From Mediterraneibacter glycyrrhizinilyticus (GTDB lineage Bacteria; Bacillota; Clostridia; Lachnospirales; Lachnospiraceae), in the NCBI RefSeq assembly GCF_016902345.1, contig NZ_JACJLR010000006.1:62001-126000 (forward strand): a stretch of DNA of 64,000 bases, given 5' to 3'. Shown piece by piece: positions 16,684-25,033 of the stretch. The notes below the pieces were generated by a model, which was not told the origin of the DNA, did no database searches, and was given only the letters and a program-made list of their open reading frames with translations. Each line of letters begins with the position of its first letter. The first letter of the stretch is position 1. A program made the translations under genes and the position numbers.

Positions 16684-17107
16684 GTTTACACCATCCTTTC
16701 TTGTTGTAATCTGGCTGCTTATTTACCAGATATAAGTTCAGAAACAAAAGTCCAATAGCAACCACAGCATACAATATTCTGCTAGGCCAATAAGGAGTTA
16801 AAAAACCATCTTGAACAACTTCTCCTGATAATTTGAACAGCTGTAATAATTGCGGCAGTATGCGAGTGATTGATGATGTTAAAAACAACCATAAAAGAAA
16901 CACGCAGCCAATACCGATTCCTATATTTCGCAGTAAATTTGTAGCTGTAAAACAAAGTATCCCCATAAAAAACATACTGGCCGCACAAGCACAGACGCAC
17001 TGAATATATAGAACGGCTATTGATACACCAGAATAATTTGTCGGATGATACATTAATACAAACCCCCAGTAAAATACAGCTAAATCTCTATCATACGTCC
17101 GTACAGA
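16664..17107 (-). pseudogene. ABC-2-type permease, C-terminal fragment
   Basis: About 145 codons with four hydrophobic segments (VLYIQCVCACAASMFFM, IGIGCVFLLWLFL, ILYAVVAIGLLFL) typical of the last membrane helices of an ABC-2 permease. The upstream part is replaced by a truncated parB gene near 17,107. It once formed an exporter with the adjacent ATPase. Confidence 0.65.
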
Positions 17108-17754
17108 ATAATCCATTTCTGTATTTCTTTGTCTATATAGGAGATTTCGACGGCGACCGTAAACTGAAGTTTTTTATCATCTACGAGATTTAATAATTCA
17201 GGGATGAGTTCTGTAAGTCGTATATAGCGCTGAATTTGATTTCTGCTTATTCCTACTTCTTCAGCTAATACTTGATCAGATCTTAAATTTGTCCCATTTT
17301 GGGACGAATTATTTTTTCCAGGTCTGCCAGCCTGTCTCTTCATCGCACTTAACTTCATTTTATAGGCAAAGGCCTTTTCACTAGGCAGTAGCTCCTCTCT
17401 CTGGATATTGGCATCTACCATTGCAATTACTGCCTCATCATCGGTCATTTCTCTGACGATAGCCGGAATATTAGAAAGACCTGCCAGCTTTGCAGCATGC
17501 ATTCTCCGGTGCCCGGAAATCATTTCGTATTGGTTCTCCATTGCAGGTCGAATCAATACCGGCGTTATTACACCATTTTCTCTGACACTTTCTACCAGAT
17601 CCTGCATTTTATCATCATCAATTACTTTAAAAGGATGTCCTGCAAAAGGATGAATACTTGCAATATCGATTTCCATTGCGGATTCTTCATTGACAACGCC
17701 AAGTAATTCATCAATACCTGATAATTTGATTTTCTCACCGCTTCTATTTCTCAT
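17108..17754 (-). pseudogene. ParB-family partition protein, 3'-truncated
   Basis: About 215 codons of a ParB/Spo0J-like CTP-binding protein: HPFKVIDDDKMQDLVESV, the nucleotide motif ISGHRRMHAAKLAG, ANIQREELLPSEKAFAYKM, and an HTH region (LAEEVGISRNQIQRYIRL). It is cut after EIQKWI, where sequence switches to the permease fragment, so the C-terminal dimerisation part is missing. Its start overlaps the parA stop by 11 bp. Confidence 0.75.
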
Positions 17755-18529
17755 TGCTTAAAACCTCCTGTGTCAGATTACTGTATGCATTGGATACTTT
17801 ACTCTTAGGACTGTGGGAATAAATGCTTATCCCTTCCGCACTTGTTTCTGCCGCTTTTACAGATAAAGGTATGACATTATCAAAAATCTTTATCTTTGTT
17901 CCATAAGTTTCCCGTAGCTTTAAGGCAATATCTTTTGCATAGTTTGTTCTGAAATCCACCATTGTCAGAAGAATCCCGTCGATCATCAGATTCCTGTTTA
18001 ATCTTTTTTTCACCATATGGATTGTCTTGATCAGTTGTTCTAATCCTTTTACAGGAAGATAAGCCGCCTGTACCGGGATGATCACTGAATCAGAGGCAAC
18101 CAGCGAATTGATCGTCATAATTCCCAGACTGGGCATACAGTCAATAATGATATAATCGTATCTTGATCGCATCATCTCAATGTAATCTTTTAAGATAAGC
18201 TCTCTGCTCATCACATTTCCCATAAGTACTTCCAAAGCGGAAAGTTCTATATTCCCGGGAAGCAGATCAATATTCTCTTCATGATGCAGGATGCCATCAG
18301 AAGGATCTACGTCTTCGCCATTGATCACGGAAGTCAGGATATTTGCTAATGTAACATGGATCTCATCCGGTTCTACATAACCGAGGCTTGCGGTTAAGCT
18401 ACCTTGTGGATCCGCATCAATCAACAGGACCTTTTTTCCGCTTCGTGCTAATCCAATTCCCAGATTAACTGCTGTTGTCGTTTTGCCGACTCCGCCTTTT
18501 TGATTTGCGATTGAAATTACTCTAAACAT
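17744..18529 (-). CDS. parA: ParA-family partition ATPase of an integrative element
   Basis: 261 residues with the deviant Walker A KGGVGKTTTAVNL, LIDADPQGSLTASLG (Walker A' and DNA-binding region) and IIDCMPSLGIMTINSL (Walker B). It resembles the chromosomal ParA at 23,919 but is clearly distinct, and it is sandwiched between two ParB genes. AGGAGG sits 6 nt before the ATG. It should drive partition or maintenance of the mobile element when excised. Confidence 0.9.
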   Translation of the reverse strand: MFRVISIANQKGGVGKTTTAVNLGIGLARSGKKVLLIDADPQGSLTASLGYVEPDEIHVTLANILTSVINGEDVDPSDGILHHEENIDLLPGNIELSALEVLMGNVMSRELILKDYIEMMRSRYDYIIIDCMPSLGIMTINSLVASDSVIIPVQAAYLPVKGLEQLIKTIHMVKKRLNRNLMIDGILLTMVDFRTNYAKDIALKLRETYGTKIKIFDNVIPLSVKAAETSAEGISIYSHSPKSKVSNAYSNLTQEVLSNEK

Positions 18530-18545
18530 ATTCTTTCCTCCTAAA

Positions 18546-19391
18546 TTACTGTTCCCAGTACTCTTCTGCCCAAAGTTTCAATATTGCCAGAATTTCCCGT
18601 TTCATTTTTTCTGGTGTATAGCTTGTCGGAAAATATCGATGAAGCTGTTCATTTGTAAAGGTTACCCTGGAGATTTCTCCCTTCTTTATTTCACTCATAA
18701 TATCTTCCATTTTTTCCTTTGTGAGACTTCCTGACTTACTTAATTTTTTCAGCCGCTGAGCTTGCGACAAAGACGGAGTTGACTGTGCGTAATCCATAGC
18801 ATCAAGAAGCTGCTTCTGCTCCTCCTTTTTCAAAGATGCTATCTCTACTGCCGGATTAAAGCCTATCATTTCATCATCCAACTGCTGAAGCAATTCCGGT
18901 ATCAGTTCTGTTATCTTAATAAAGCGCTGAACCTGTTTCGGACTGTCTCCATATTCTTCTCCAATAAGCTCAATAGTTTTTTTTCCTTTTAATTTGTGGT
19001 CAAATTGACTTTTTTTTCGACCGCCTTTTCTTTTCATTGCCTCATTTTTCATCTTGTAGGCAAATGCTTTTTCACTGTATCTGATTCGTTCTCTTTGGAG
19101 ATTAGAATCCACCATAGAAATAATGGCCTCATCATCATTCATTACTCTGATGATCACCGGCAACTTATAATAGCCTAACTGCTGTGCGGCATATTTTCTC
19201 CGATGACCTGATACTATTTCATACACGCCATCCAGAACAGGTCTAACAATTAATGGACTTAGAATTCCGTAATTTTTGATACTTTCTTTAAGAAGAGACA
19301 TCTCCTTATCATCTTTTACATGAAACGGATGCTCTTTAAAGTCTCGAAGCCTCTCAATCTCAATTTCAATAACTTTCTCTTTTTCTTCCAA
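18546..19391 (-). CDS. parB: ParB-family partition protein of an integrative element
   Basis: 281 residues from a TTG start at 19391, chosen because AAAGGAG lies 5 nt upstream; the longer frame runs through a terminator hairpin and is unlikely. Motifs: HPFHVKDDKEMSLLKESI, IVSGHRRKYAAQQLG, DSNLQRERIRYSEKAFAYKM, and an HTH (LIGEEYGDSPKQVQRFIKI), plus a complete C-terminal region. It is followed within 16 bp by parA and then the second, truncated ParB. The downstream pair is homologous in order, so the operon carries two ParBs for one ParA. Confidence 0.85.
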   Translation of the reverse strand: MEEKEKVIEIEIERLRDFKEHPFHVKDDKEMSLLKESIKNYGILSPLIVRPVLDGVYEIVSGHRRKYAAQQLGYYKLPVIIRVMNDDEAIISMVDSNLQRERIRYSEKAFAYKMKNEAMKRKGGRKKSQFDHKLKGKKTIELIGEEYGDSPKQVQRFIKITELIPELLQQLDDEMIGFNPAVEIASLKKEEQKQLLDAMDYAQSTPSLSQAQRLKKLSKSGSLTKEKMEDIMSEIKKGEISRVTFTNEQLHRYFPTSYTPEKMKREILAILKLWAEEYWEQ

Positions 19392-19414
19392 TTTTTCTCC
19401 TTTCCTCTGATACG

Positions 19415-19462
19415 AAAAAAGCTCGTTCAGATCAGTTTTGTAAATCTGATCCAAACGAGCTT
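19415..19462 (-). terminator. terminator-like attenuator upstream of the element parB
   Basis: AAGCTCGTT/AACGAGCTT with an inner GATCAG/CTGATC pair, and TTTTTT following on the minus strand. It lies only ~25 bp before the parB TTG start, so a transcript from further upstream would be terminated or attenuated before the operon. Confidence 0.75.
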
Positions 19463-19595
19463 CCCGTTTGACTATTATATGTAATTGATATTGTATCGGC
19501 TTCCAGATGAACCTCTGAAAAATGTGCAGTCCGCATACCACGCTTTTACCATGTTTTACTATTTTAAATACAGGCTGACATTTAACTGAGCACTG

Positions 19596-19764
19596 TTATT
19601 AGCTGATCTGCCTGGAAAAAAATTATTAGCCACAAAGCTTTTTTATTAGCCAGATCCGCTAATTTTTGACAGTGTATTAGCTGGATTTTCATCCCATTCA
19701 GGGTAATTTTCTTCTTCAGAAAATGAGATAAGCGGGTAATTATTAAAGCCTTTCCAGCTAATAA
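19596..19764. repeat. iteron-like TTATTAGC array upstream of the par operon
   Basis: TTATTAGC occurs in direct orientation at 19596, 19623 and 19643, with a variant GTATTAGC at 19674. Inverted copies occur at 19658 (GCTAATTT) and 19757 (GCTAATAA). Such clusters next to parAB operons can be partition centromeres or operators. Confidence 0.55.
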
Positions 19765-19775
19765 TTCCCGCTTAT
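19728..19775 (-). terminator. terminator downstream of tRNA-Arg
   Basis: Imperfect 17-bp inverted repeat (ATAAGCGGGAATTATTA on the minus strand pairing across a 13-nt loop with one extra base), starting 7 bp after the tRNA 3' end. Only a weak T-rich tail follows. Confidence 0.5.
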
Positions 19776-19781
19776 ATCTAC

Positions 19782-19853
19782 CGTCTCGTATAGGAATCGA
19801 ACCTATAATTGAGTCTTAGGAGGACCCTGTTATATCCATTTAACTAACGAGAC
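19782..19853 (-). tRNA. tRNA-Arg(CCU), complete
   Basis: 72 nt fold as a full cloverleaf: 7-bp acceptor GTCTCGT/ACGAGAC, D arm GTTA/TAAC, anticodon stem GGGTC/GACTC with loop CTCCTAA (anticodon CCT, reads AGG), T arm ATAGG/CCTAT with loop TTCGATT, discriminator G. CCA is not encoded. It is AT-rich and lies inside the accessory side of the tRNA junction, so it may be carried by the integrated element and replace the interrupted host copy at 20087. Confidence 0.9.
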
Positions 19854-20086
19854 ATTCTCTGATTTTTTGGCTTAAACACTGGGTTTTCAGCCTCTCGGTC
19901 AGATAGCCGATTCTATGGTAACAGCCTTTTTCAATGCTGATAACCAACAATTTTTTTGATCCCTTTGACACTTGAGCAAACACCTTTTTCTTGTCTCCGC
20001 TCCGTTCAAATGGTTTCCGTACCGGATCCGATTTGATCCTTTTTCTGCTTCTGTCCTGTTTCCTCAGGTGTTCGCTTAGCAAACAG

Positions 20087-20125
20087 TTAGGAGGCGGACG
20101 CTCTATCCTGCTGAGCTACAGAAAC
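20087..20125 (-). pseudogene. 5' half of a tRNA-Arg(CCU), interrupted in the anticodon loop
   Basis: The sequence begins GTTTCTGTAGCTCAGC, continues through a normal D arm and anticodon-stem 5' strand (TCCGC), and reaches loop CTCCTAA. The expected GCGGA return strand, T arm and acceptor 3' strand are absent; unrelated DNA follows at 20086. CCTCCTAA is shared with the intact tRNA at 19782 and may be the recombination core. I found no matching 3' half in the window. Confidence 0.75.
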
Positions 20126-20131
20126 TTATCA

Positions 20132-20167
20132 AAATGTTGTGTCCGTTTTTCATCGGGCACAACATTT
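20132..20167 (-). terminator. hairpin between the DUF3881 gene and the tRNA half
   Basis: AAATGTTGTG/CACAACATTT arms (10 bp, extended by CC/GG) around a short loop; read on the minus strand it ends in TTTT. It probably terminates the DUF3881 transcript. Confidence 0.65.
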
Positions 20168-20203
20168 AATATACCACATTTTTAATTTTTACACAACACT
20201 TTT

Positions 20204-21079
20204 CTAAAAATTAATGTAACCCTGGAGCCAGATCGTTCCGCGGAATCTGCGTCCGATCTCAGGCTCTCCCATAACCGAGTCCGCAGGAACACAGATATCA
20301 AACTGGAGTCCATTTACATCCAGTTTCATCTGGTATACTGTCACTCCCGTGAGGCTGTTCTTTCTCACTCTCACTGCAAGGATTTCTCCCATGATCGAAT
20401 ACATATCACACTCAGCCCCGTACGGCATGAAATAGGTATCAACGATGGAGAAGACATCTTCCGTCATCAGCCTGCGGGTCATCTTGGAATAGGTATCGAT
20501 ATCATCGAGCGTCAATGTCTCGATCGCGGTCTGATCGCCGTTTCTTGCCGCATTCATAAGCATCTGCCGGCTGTCTGCGGCTGCTCTTGCGCTCTTTTTC
20601 TGCTTTTCATCCTTGATCACAGGGAGAAGGATCGTTCCGCCGAGGGAAAGCCCGGAAAATGTAACGGACGTGGTCACGCCTGCTGTAAATCCGATCTGCC
20701 TTTCCCTCATATATTCAATTCCATTCTGAATGGTGAAGATCAGGCTTATCCCTATCTTGGAATCTTCGCACATCCCCACATACTGTTCTTTCTCTATCTT
20801 CCGCTCTATTGCTATATCGGCATAGGTCGTGATCCCGCTTCCCTCGAAATATGGGAAATAGTATGCTCTGTCGAAATTCTCTTCTTCATCGAGTTCCCCG
20901 CACACTGTGATTCCCATACATTGTCCGTATTCTTTCTGAAATTCACAGAAATCTTCACCTGGTCTGTATGACACGATCGTCTGGTGTGTGAACTCTTTTT
21001 CCACATTGTTCAGAATCTTTTTCAGATCCTTTCGCGTATGGATATTATTAAAACCGATAGCTTCTAAATATTGATGCAT
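20204..21079 (-). CDS. DUF3881 family protein
   Basis: 291 residues, soluble, no signal peptide. It matches the DUF3881 family, a conserved protein of Lachnospiraceae with unknown function: N-terminal YLEAIGFNNI, central YADIAIERKIEKEQYVGMCED, C-terminal IGRRFRGTIWLQGYI. It lies 21 bp downstream of serS on the same strand, so the two are likely co-transcribed. It marks the first core gene to the right of the island boundary. Confidence 0.8.
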   Translation of the reverse strand: MHQYLEAIGFNNIHTRKDLKKILNNVEKEFTHQTIVSYRPGEDFCEFQKEYGQCMGITVCGELDEEENFDRAYYFPYFEGSGITTYADIAIERKIEKEQYVGMCEDSKIGISLIFTIQNGIEYMRERQIGFTAGVTTSVTFSGLSLGGTILLPVIKDEKQKKSARAAADSRQMLMNAARNGDQTAIETLTLDDIDTYSKMTRRLMTEDVFSIVDTYFMPYGAECDMYSIMGEILAVRVRKNSLTGVTVYQMKLDVNGLQFDICVPADSVMGEPEIGRRFRGTIWLQGYINF

Positions 21080-21100
21080 CTTATTCCTGTCATTCTCCGC

Positions 21101-22387
21101 TTATTTATTCGGTGTGATCTCAGTCTTTCCGCCCATATACGGCTGAAGTTTTTCAGGAATTTTTACTGATCCGTCTGCCTGAAGATTGTTCTCCAGGAAT
21201 GCGATGAGCATTCTCGGAGGAGCAACCACGGTGTTGTTCAGTGTATGAGCAAAATAATTTCCTTTCTCGCCCTTTACTCTGATTCCAAGACGTCTCGCCT
21301 GAGCATCTCCAAGGTTAGAACAGCTTCCCACCTCAAAGTATTTCTTCTGTCTCGGCGACCATGCTTCTACATCTACGGATTTCACCTTCAGATCGGCGAG
21401 ATCTCCGGAGCAGCACTCCAGTGTACGGACCGGAATATCCAGAGAACGGAACAGATCCACTGTATTTTTCCACAGTTTCTCATACCATTCCATACTCTCT
21501 TCCGGCTTGCAGACTACGATCATTTCCTGTTTTTCAAACTGATGGATCCTGTAGACGCCGCGCTCCTCAATACCATGTGCTCCTTTTTCTTTTCTGAAGC
21601 ACGGTGAGTAGCTTGTCAGTGTCTGCGGCAGCTGATCTTCTGTCAGTTGTGTATTGATGAATTTTCCGATCATGGAATGCTCGCTCGTTCCGATCAGATA
21701 CAGGTCTTCACCCTCAATCTTGTACATCATGGCATCCATCTCTGCGAAACTCATTACCCCTGTGACTACGTTGCTGCGGATCATAAACGGAGGGATACAG
21801 TATGTGAATCCTCTGTCTATCATAAAATCTCTTGCATACGCCAGCACTGCGGAGTGCAGCCTTGCAATGTCTCCCATAAGATAATAGAACCCATTTCCGG
21901 CAACTCTTCTCGCGCTGTCCAGGTCAATTCCGCTGAAAGATTCCATGATATCTGTGTGGTACGGAATCTCAAATTCAGGTACGACCGGTTCGCCAAAACG
22001 CTCTAACTCTACGTTTTCCGTATCATTTTTACCGATCGGCACAGACGGATCAATGATATTTGGGATCGTCATCATGATCTTTCTGATCATTTCTTCTACT
22101 TCCTTTTCTTCTTCGGACAGAGAATCGATCCTTCCGCCATATTCCGCCACTTCTTTTTTCAGTGCTTCGGCCTCTTCAAATTTTTTCTGTGCCATCATTG
22201 CACCGATCTGTTTTGACGCCTTATTCTTATCAGCTCGAAGAGCTTCTACTTCCTGCTTTATTTCCCTGTTTCTTTTGTCCAGTTCGATCACTTCATCGAC
22301 CAGCGGAAGCTTTTCATCCTGAAATTTGTTTTTAATATTCTGCTTTACTATTTCCGGATTATTTCTCACAAATTTGATATCTAACAT
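21101..22387 (-). CDS. serS: serine--tRNA ligase
   Basis: 428 residues, normal for SerRS. It has the long N-terminal antiparallel coiled-coil (residues ~30-100) that grips the tRNA-Ser variable arm, then the class II core: motif 2 CFRKEKGAHGIEERGVYRIHQFEKQE and motif 3 near the C-terminus (NNTVVAPPRMLIAFLENN). It charges tRNA-Ser with serine in the cytoplasm. No T-box leader fits in the 26-bp gap from the DUF4446 gene upstream. Confidence 0.97.
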   Translation of the reverse strand: MLDIKFVRNNPEIVKQNIKNKFQDEKLPLVDEVIELDKRNREIKQEVEALRADKNKASKQIGAMMAQKKFEEAEALKKEVAEYGGRIDSLSEEEKEVEEMIRKIMMTIPNIIDPSVPIGKNDTENVELERFGEPVVPEFEIPYHTDIMESFSGIDLDSARRVAGNGFYYLMGDIARLHSAVLAYARDFMIDRGFTYCIPPFMIRSNVVTGVMSFAEMDAMMYKIEGEDLYLIGTSEHSMIGKFINTQLTEDQLPQTLTSYSPCFRKEKGAHGIEERGVYRIHQFEKQEMIVVCKPEESMEWYEKLWKNTVDLFRSLDIPVRTLECCSGDLADLKVKSVDVEAWSPRQKKYFEVGSCSNLGDAQARRLGIRVKGEKGNYFAHTLNNTVVAPPRMLIAFLENNLQADGSVKIPEKLQPYMGGKTEITPNK

Positions 22388-22413
22388 TGATATGTTCCTC
22401 TCATTCTTTCTTT

Positions 22414-22941
22414 TTATTTTTCTATATCTTTTATATCATATTCTTCCTGATAGATCGCTTTTTCAAGGCACTGTCTCTCTTCCTCAGCAAGTTCGATATA
22501 GCTTTCTCCCTTTACGATTTCCTTAATATAAGTGTAGCAGCCTTCTCTGCTGTGCATTGCGTTAAAGATCCATCCGTTGTTGTTTTCGTCCAGCATTGCA
22601 AGAGCAAAACTTAAGTTTCCTCCCATTTCATGAAAAGCATCGTATTTCACGATTCCAACTTTCTGATAATGCCCTTCCATTTTCTTATAGATCTTATTTA
22701 TTTCTTCTCTGTTATCTTCTGCAAGTGCCGCTATCTTCTCCAATCTGTCAAATCTCTTGAAAATACTCTTTTCAAGAGATTTTCCATTTCTTCCTTTCAT
22801 AAAAGTATTGTAACTTTTCTGAAGTTTTTTATATTTGTTGTAAAGTAAAATAACCAATACGATCAAAGCGATCTGCAATATAAATACGATTATAAACAGA
22901 TAGAAAGGGTCTATTCCAAGGCTACCCAATATGCCATTCAT
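22414..22941 (-). CDS. DUF4446 family membrane-anchored protein
   Basis: 175 residues: one N-terminal membrane helix (FYLFIIVFILQIALIVLVIL), a coiled-coil stretch (residues ~35-95), and the conserved block VGIVKYDAFHEMGGNLSFALAML typical of DUF4446. The function is unknown, but the family is regularly encoded just downstream of parAB in Clostridia, as here (48 bp after parB). That position suggests a chromosome- or membrane-associated role, which is inference. Confidence 0.85.
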   Translation of the reverse strand: MNGILGSLGIDPFYLFIIVFILQIALIVLVILLYNKYKKLQKSYNTFMKGRNGKSLEKSIFKRFDRLEKIAALAEDNREEINKIYKKMEGHYQKVGIVKYDAFHEMGGNLSFALAMLDENNNGWIFNAMHSREGCYTYIKEIVKGESYIELAEEERQCLEKAIYQEEYDIKDIEK

Positions 22942-22989
22942 TTAATACATCTCCTTATTATTATTCTCTCCTCATCCCGTTTTATCTTA

Positions 22990-23916
22990 TTATTTTCCCC
23001 TGATTGACATGATCAGATCATAGATTCTCTCTAATTCATCCTCCGAATAGTATTCTATCTCTATTTTTCCTTTTCCATTCGCTTTCGCATTTACACTTAC
23101 TTTTGTTCCAATGATATTTTTCATCTGTTCTTCGATGTTTTGGTAAACAAACGTATGTTCTAACTTTTGTTTTTTAACCTCTTTTTTAGGATTTTTCAGT
23201 GCTTTTACGAGTTTTTCTGTTTCTCTGACGCTCAGTTTCTCATCAAAGATCTTATTAGCTAGGATGTACTGCTGTTCTTCGTCGTCTATTGCGAGAAGAG
23301 CTCTTGCATGTCCTGTACTGATCATATCATCAATGATCATCTGCTGGACTCTCTCACTCAGTTTCAGAAGACGCATAGAATTTGTCACCGCTGTTCTGCT
23401 CTTTGACACTCTTTCCGCAACTTCATCCTGTTTCAGACTAAATTCTTCGAGGAGACGCTTATACGCCATTGCTTCTTCGATTGGATTAAGATTTTCTCTC
23501 TGGATATTCTCTATCAGAGAGATCTCTACGATTTCCTGATCTGTATATTCCTTGATTATAACAGGTACTTCTTTGATTCCGGCGAGTTTTGCAGCTCTCC
23601 ATCTTCTCTCACCTGCTATGATTTCATAGTAATCTTTCTTTTTCTGTACGATCAGAGGCTGAAGAATGCCAAACTGTTTTATCGAATCAGCAAGTTCCAT
23701 AAGAGAATCTTCGTCAAATTCGCGTCTCGGCTGATCTCGATTTGGCTCTACCTGGTTGATTTTCACCATTATCTCGCCGGATTTTGAGGCAATTTCTTCA
23801 TTTTTTGGCTTCATATCAGATTTAACAGTTTTATTTATAACTTTTTCGTTTTTTTCATTCTTATTTGGAATGAGACTGTCGAGTCCCTTTCCCAAACCAT
23901 TTCTTTTTACTGCCAT
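22990..23916 (-). CDS. parB: chromosome partition protein ParB
   Basis: 308 residues. Lys-rich N-terminal tail, then the CTP-binding ParB core: QPRREFDEDSLMELADSI, the nucleotide motif IAGERRWRAAKLAG, ENIQRENLNPIEEAMAYKRL, HTH DEVAERVSKSRTAVTNSMRLL that reads parS, and a C-terminal dimerisation domain. It loads at the parS sites 24752-24871 and slides as a clamp to organise the origin. It starts 2 bp after the parA stop. Confidence 0.96.
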   Translation of the reverse strand: MAVKRNGLGKGLDSLIPNKNEKNEKVINKTVKSDMKPKNEEIASKSGEIMVKINQVEPNRDQPRREFDEDSLMELADSIKQFGILQPLIVQKKKDYYEIIAGERRWRAAKLAGIKEVPVIIKEYTDQEIVEISLIENIQRENLNPIEEAMAYKRLLEEFSLKQDEVAERVSKSRTAVTNSMRLLKLSERVQQMIIDDMISTGHARALLAIDDEEQQYILANKIFDEKLSVRETEKLVKALKNPKKEVKKQKLEHTFVYQNIEEQMKNIIGTKVSVNAKANGKGKIEIEYYSEDELERIYDLIMSIRGK

Positions 23917-23918
23917 GT

Positions 23919-24686
23919 CTACTCTTCTCCTTTATGAATCACTTCTTCTGCCAGTAACATATAACTCTCAGCGCCTGTTGATTTTGGGTCATAAAGAGTG
24001 ATCGGCATGCCGTAGCTCGGCGCTTCTGCTAATCTGATATTTCTCGGAATGATTGTCTTATATATTGTCTGATCCAGGTTATCTTTCACATTTTCAACCA
24101 CCTGGAGAGACAAATTTGTCCTTGCGTCGTACATTGTAAAGACAACTCCCTCTATTTCAAGACCTGAGTTGAGTCTTTCCTGTACCAGTTCTATTGTATG
24201 TATGAGCTGACTCAGTCCTTCAAGAGCATAATATTCGCACTGAATTGGTACAAGAACTGAATCCGCTGTTGTCATAGCATTGATTGTAAGCATACTCAAT
24301 GCAGGAGGGCAGTCAATAATTACAAAATCATACTGCTCTCGTATCTTATCAACTTCTTCCTTTAGCAAATACTCTTTATTGTCTATACCGATCAATTCGA
24401 TCTCAGCTGCAGATAAGTTGATATTTGAAGGAAGTACATCCAGGTTTTCAATAACTTCTTTGCAAAGGCACTCTTCTATACCGGCATTTCCAATAATCAG
24501 ATCATAAACTGTTTTTTCAACCTCATCTTTATTTACTCCAAGTCCGCTTGTCATATTTCCCTGAGGATCCATATCAAGCGCCAGAACTTTTTCTCCCATA
24601 CTTGCAAGAGATGCCGACAGATTTATCGCTGTTGTTGTTTTACCTACGCCGCCTTTTTGGTTAGCTATTGCTATAATTCTCCCCAT
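23919..24686 (-). CDS. parA: chromosome partition ATPase ParA/Soj
   Basis: 255 residues: NQKGGVGKTTTAINLSASL (deviant Walker A), LDMDPQGNMTSGLG, and VIIDCPPALSMLTINAM (Walker B). As a ParA/Soj protein it binds DNA as an ATP dimer, is stimulated by ParB, and in Bacillus relatives also regulates DnaA. GAAAGGAG lies upstream of the ATG. The promoter probably lies among the parS sites, so ParB binding could repress its own operon. Confidence 0.96.
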   Translation of the reverse strand: MGRIIAIANQKGGVGKTTTAINLSASLASMGEKVLALDMDPQGNMTSGLGVNKDEVEKTVYDLIIGNAGIEECLCKEVIENLDVLPSNINLSAAEIELIGIDNKEYLLKEEVDKIREQYDFVIIDCPPALSMLTINAMTTADSVLVPIQCEYYALEGLSQLIHTIELVQERLNSGLEIEGVVFTMYDARTNLSLQVVENVKDNLDQTIYKTIIPRNIRLAEAPSYGMPITLYDPKSTGAESYMLLAEEVIHKGEE

Positions 24687-24751
24687 AGTTGTACTCCTTT
24701 CTTTCCGACACTTTACTATTATATCACCTTTCTCTTTATTAATCTATACAA

Positions 24752-24767
24752 TGTTTCACGTGAAACA
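24752..24767. promoter_or_regulatory. parS site 1
   Basis: TGTTTCACGTGAAACA, a perfect match to the bacterial parS consensus bound by ParB/Spo0J, 66 bp upstream of parA. Confidence 0.95.
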
Positions 24768-24798
24768 TTATTTTTATCGTTCATTTTTCTTTATAGAA

Positions 24799-24814
24799 TG
24801 TTTCACGTGAAACA
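24799..24814. promoter_or_regulatory. parS site 2
   Basis: A second identical TGTTTCACGTGAAACA, 31 bp after site 1. Confidence 0.95.
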
Positions 24815-24855
24815 TTCTAATCTTATACTTTATTTTCCTTTTTATTTCAAATAAA

Positions 24856-24871
24856 TGTTTCACGTGAAACA
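24856..24871. promoter_or_regulatory. parS site 3
   Basis: A third identical TGTTTCACGTGAAACA, 41 bp after site 2. The three sites fill the gap between parA and the alpha/beta hydrolase gene. Confidence 0.95.
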
Positions 24872-24974
24872 CTTATTTATTTTAATATTTTCACTAATTA
24901 TCATTGTAATATCAAATCAATAATTATTACGGCACAACAAATTAGCAAAACATAAACCAATTGAAATTTAAGGG

Positions 24975-25003
24975 TTTATTTGACTATGCCAATGTAGTAT
25001 AAT
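24975..25003 (+). promoter_or_regulatory. putative promoter of the alpha/beta hydrolase gene
   Basis: TTTATT, 17-bp spacer, TATAAT, 30 bp before the TTG start. The -35 is weak. A TTGACT string overlaps it but is too close to the -10. Confidence 0.5.
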
Positions 25004-25033
25004 AAAGGAAGAGTTTTAAGGCAGGTGATCATA

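Noticed and set aside
19840-20082. 80-codon minus-strand frame between the two tRNA-Arg sequences
   Set aside because: It needs a TTG start without a ribosome site and runs into the tRNA 5' end; no family recognised. It may be a remnant, but I cannot support it as a gene.
19854-20125. Group I intron in the tRNA-Arg anticodon loop
   Set aside because: Such introns are known in this tRNA, but no 3' exon with the matching GCGGA stem, T arm and acceptor strand follows within the window.
22388-22413. T-box leader for serS
   Set aside because: Only 26 bp separate serS from the preceding gene and no T-box sequence or terminator is present.
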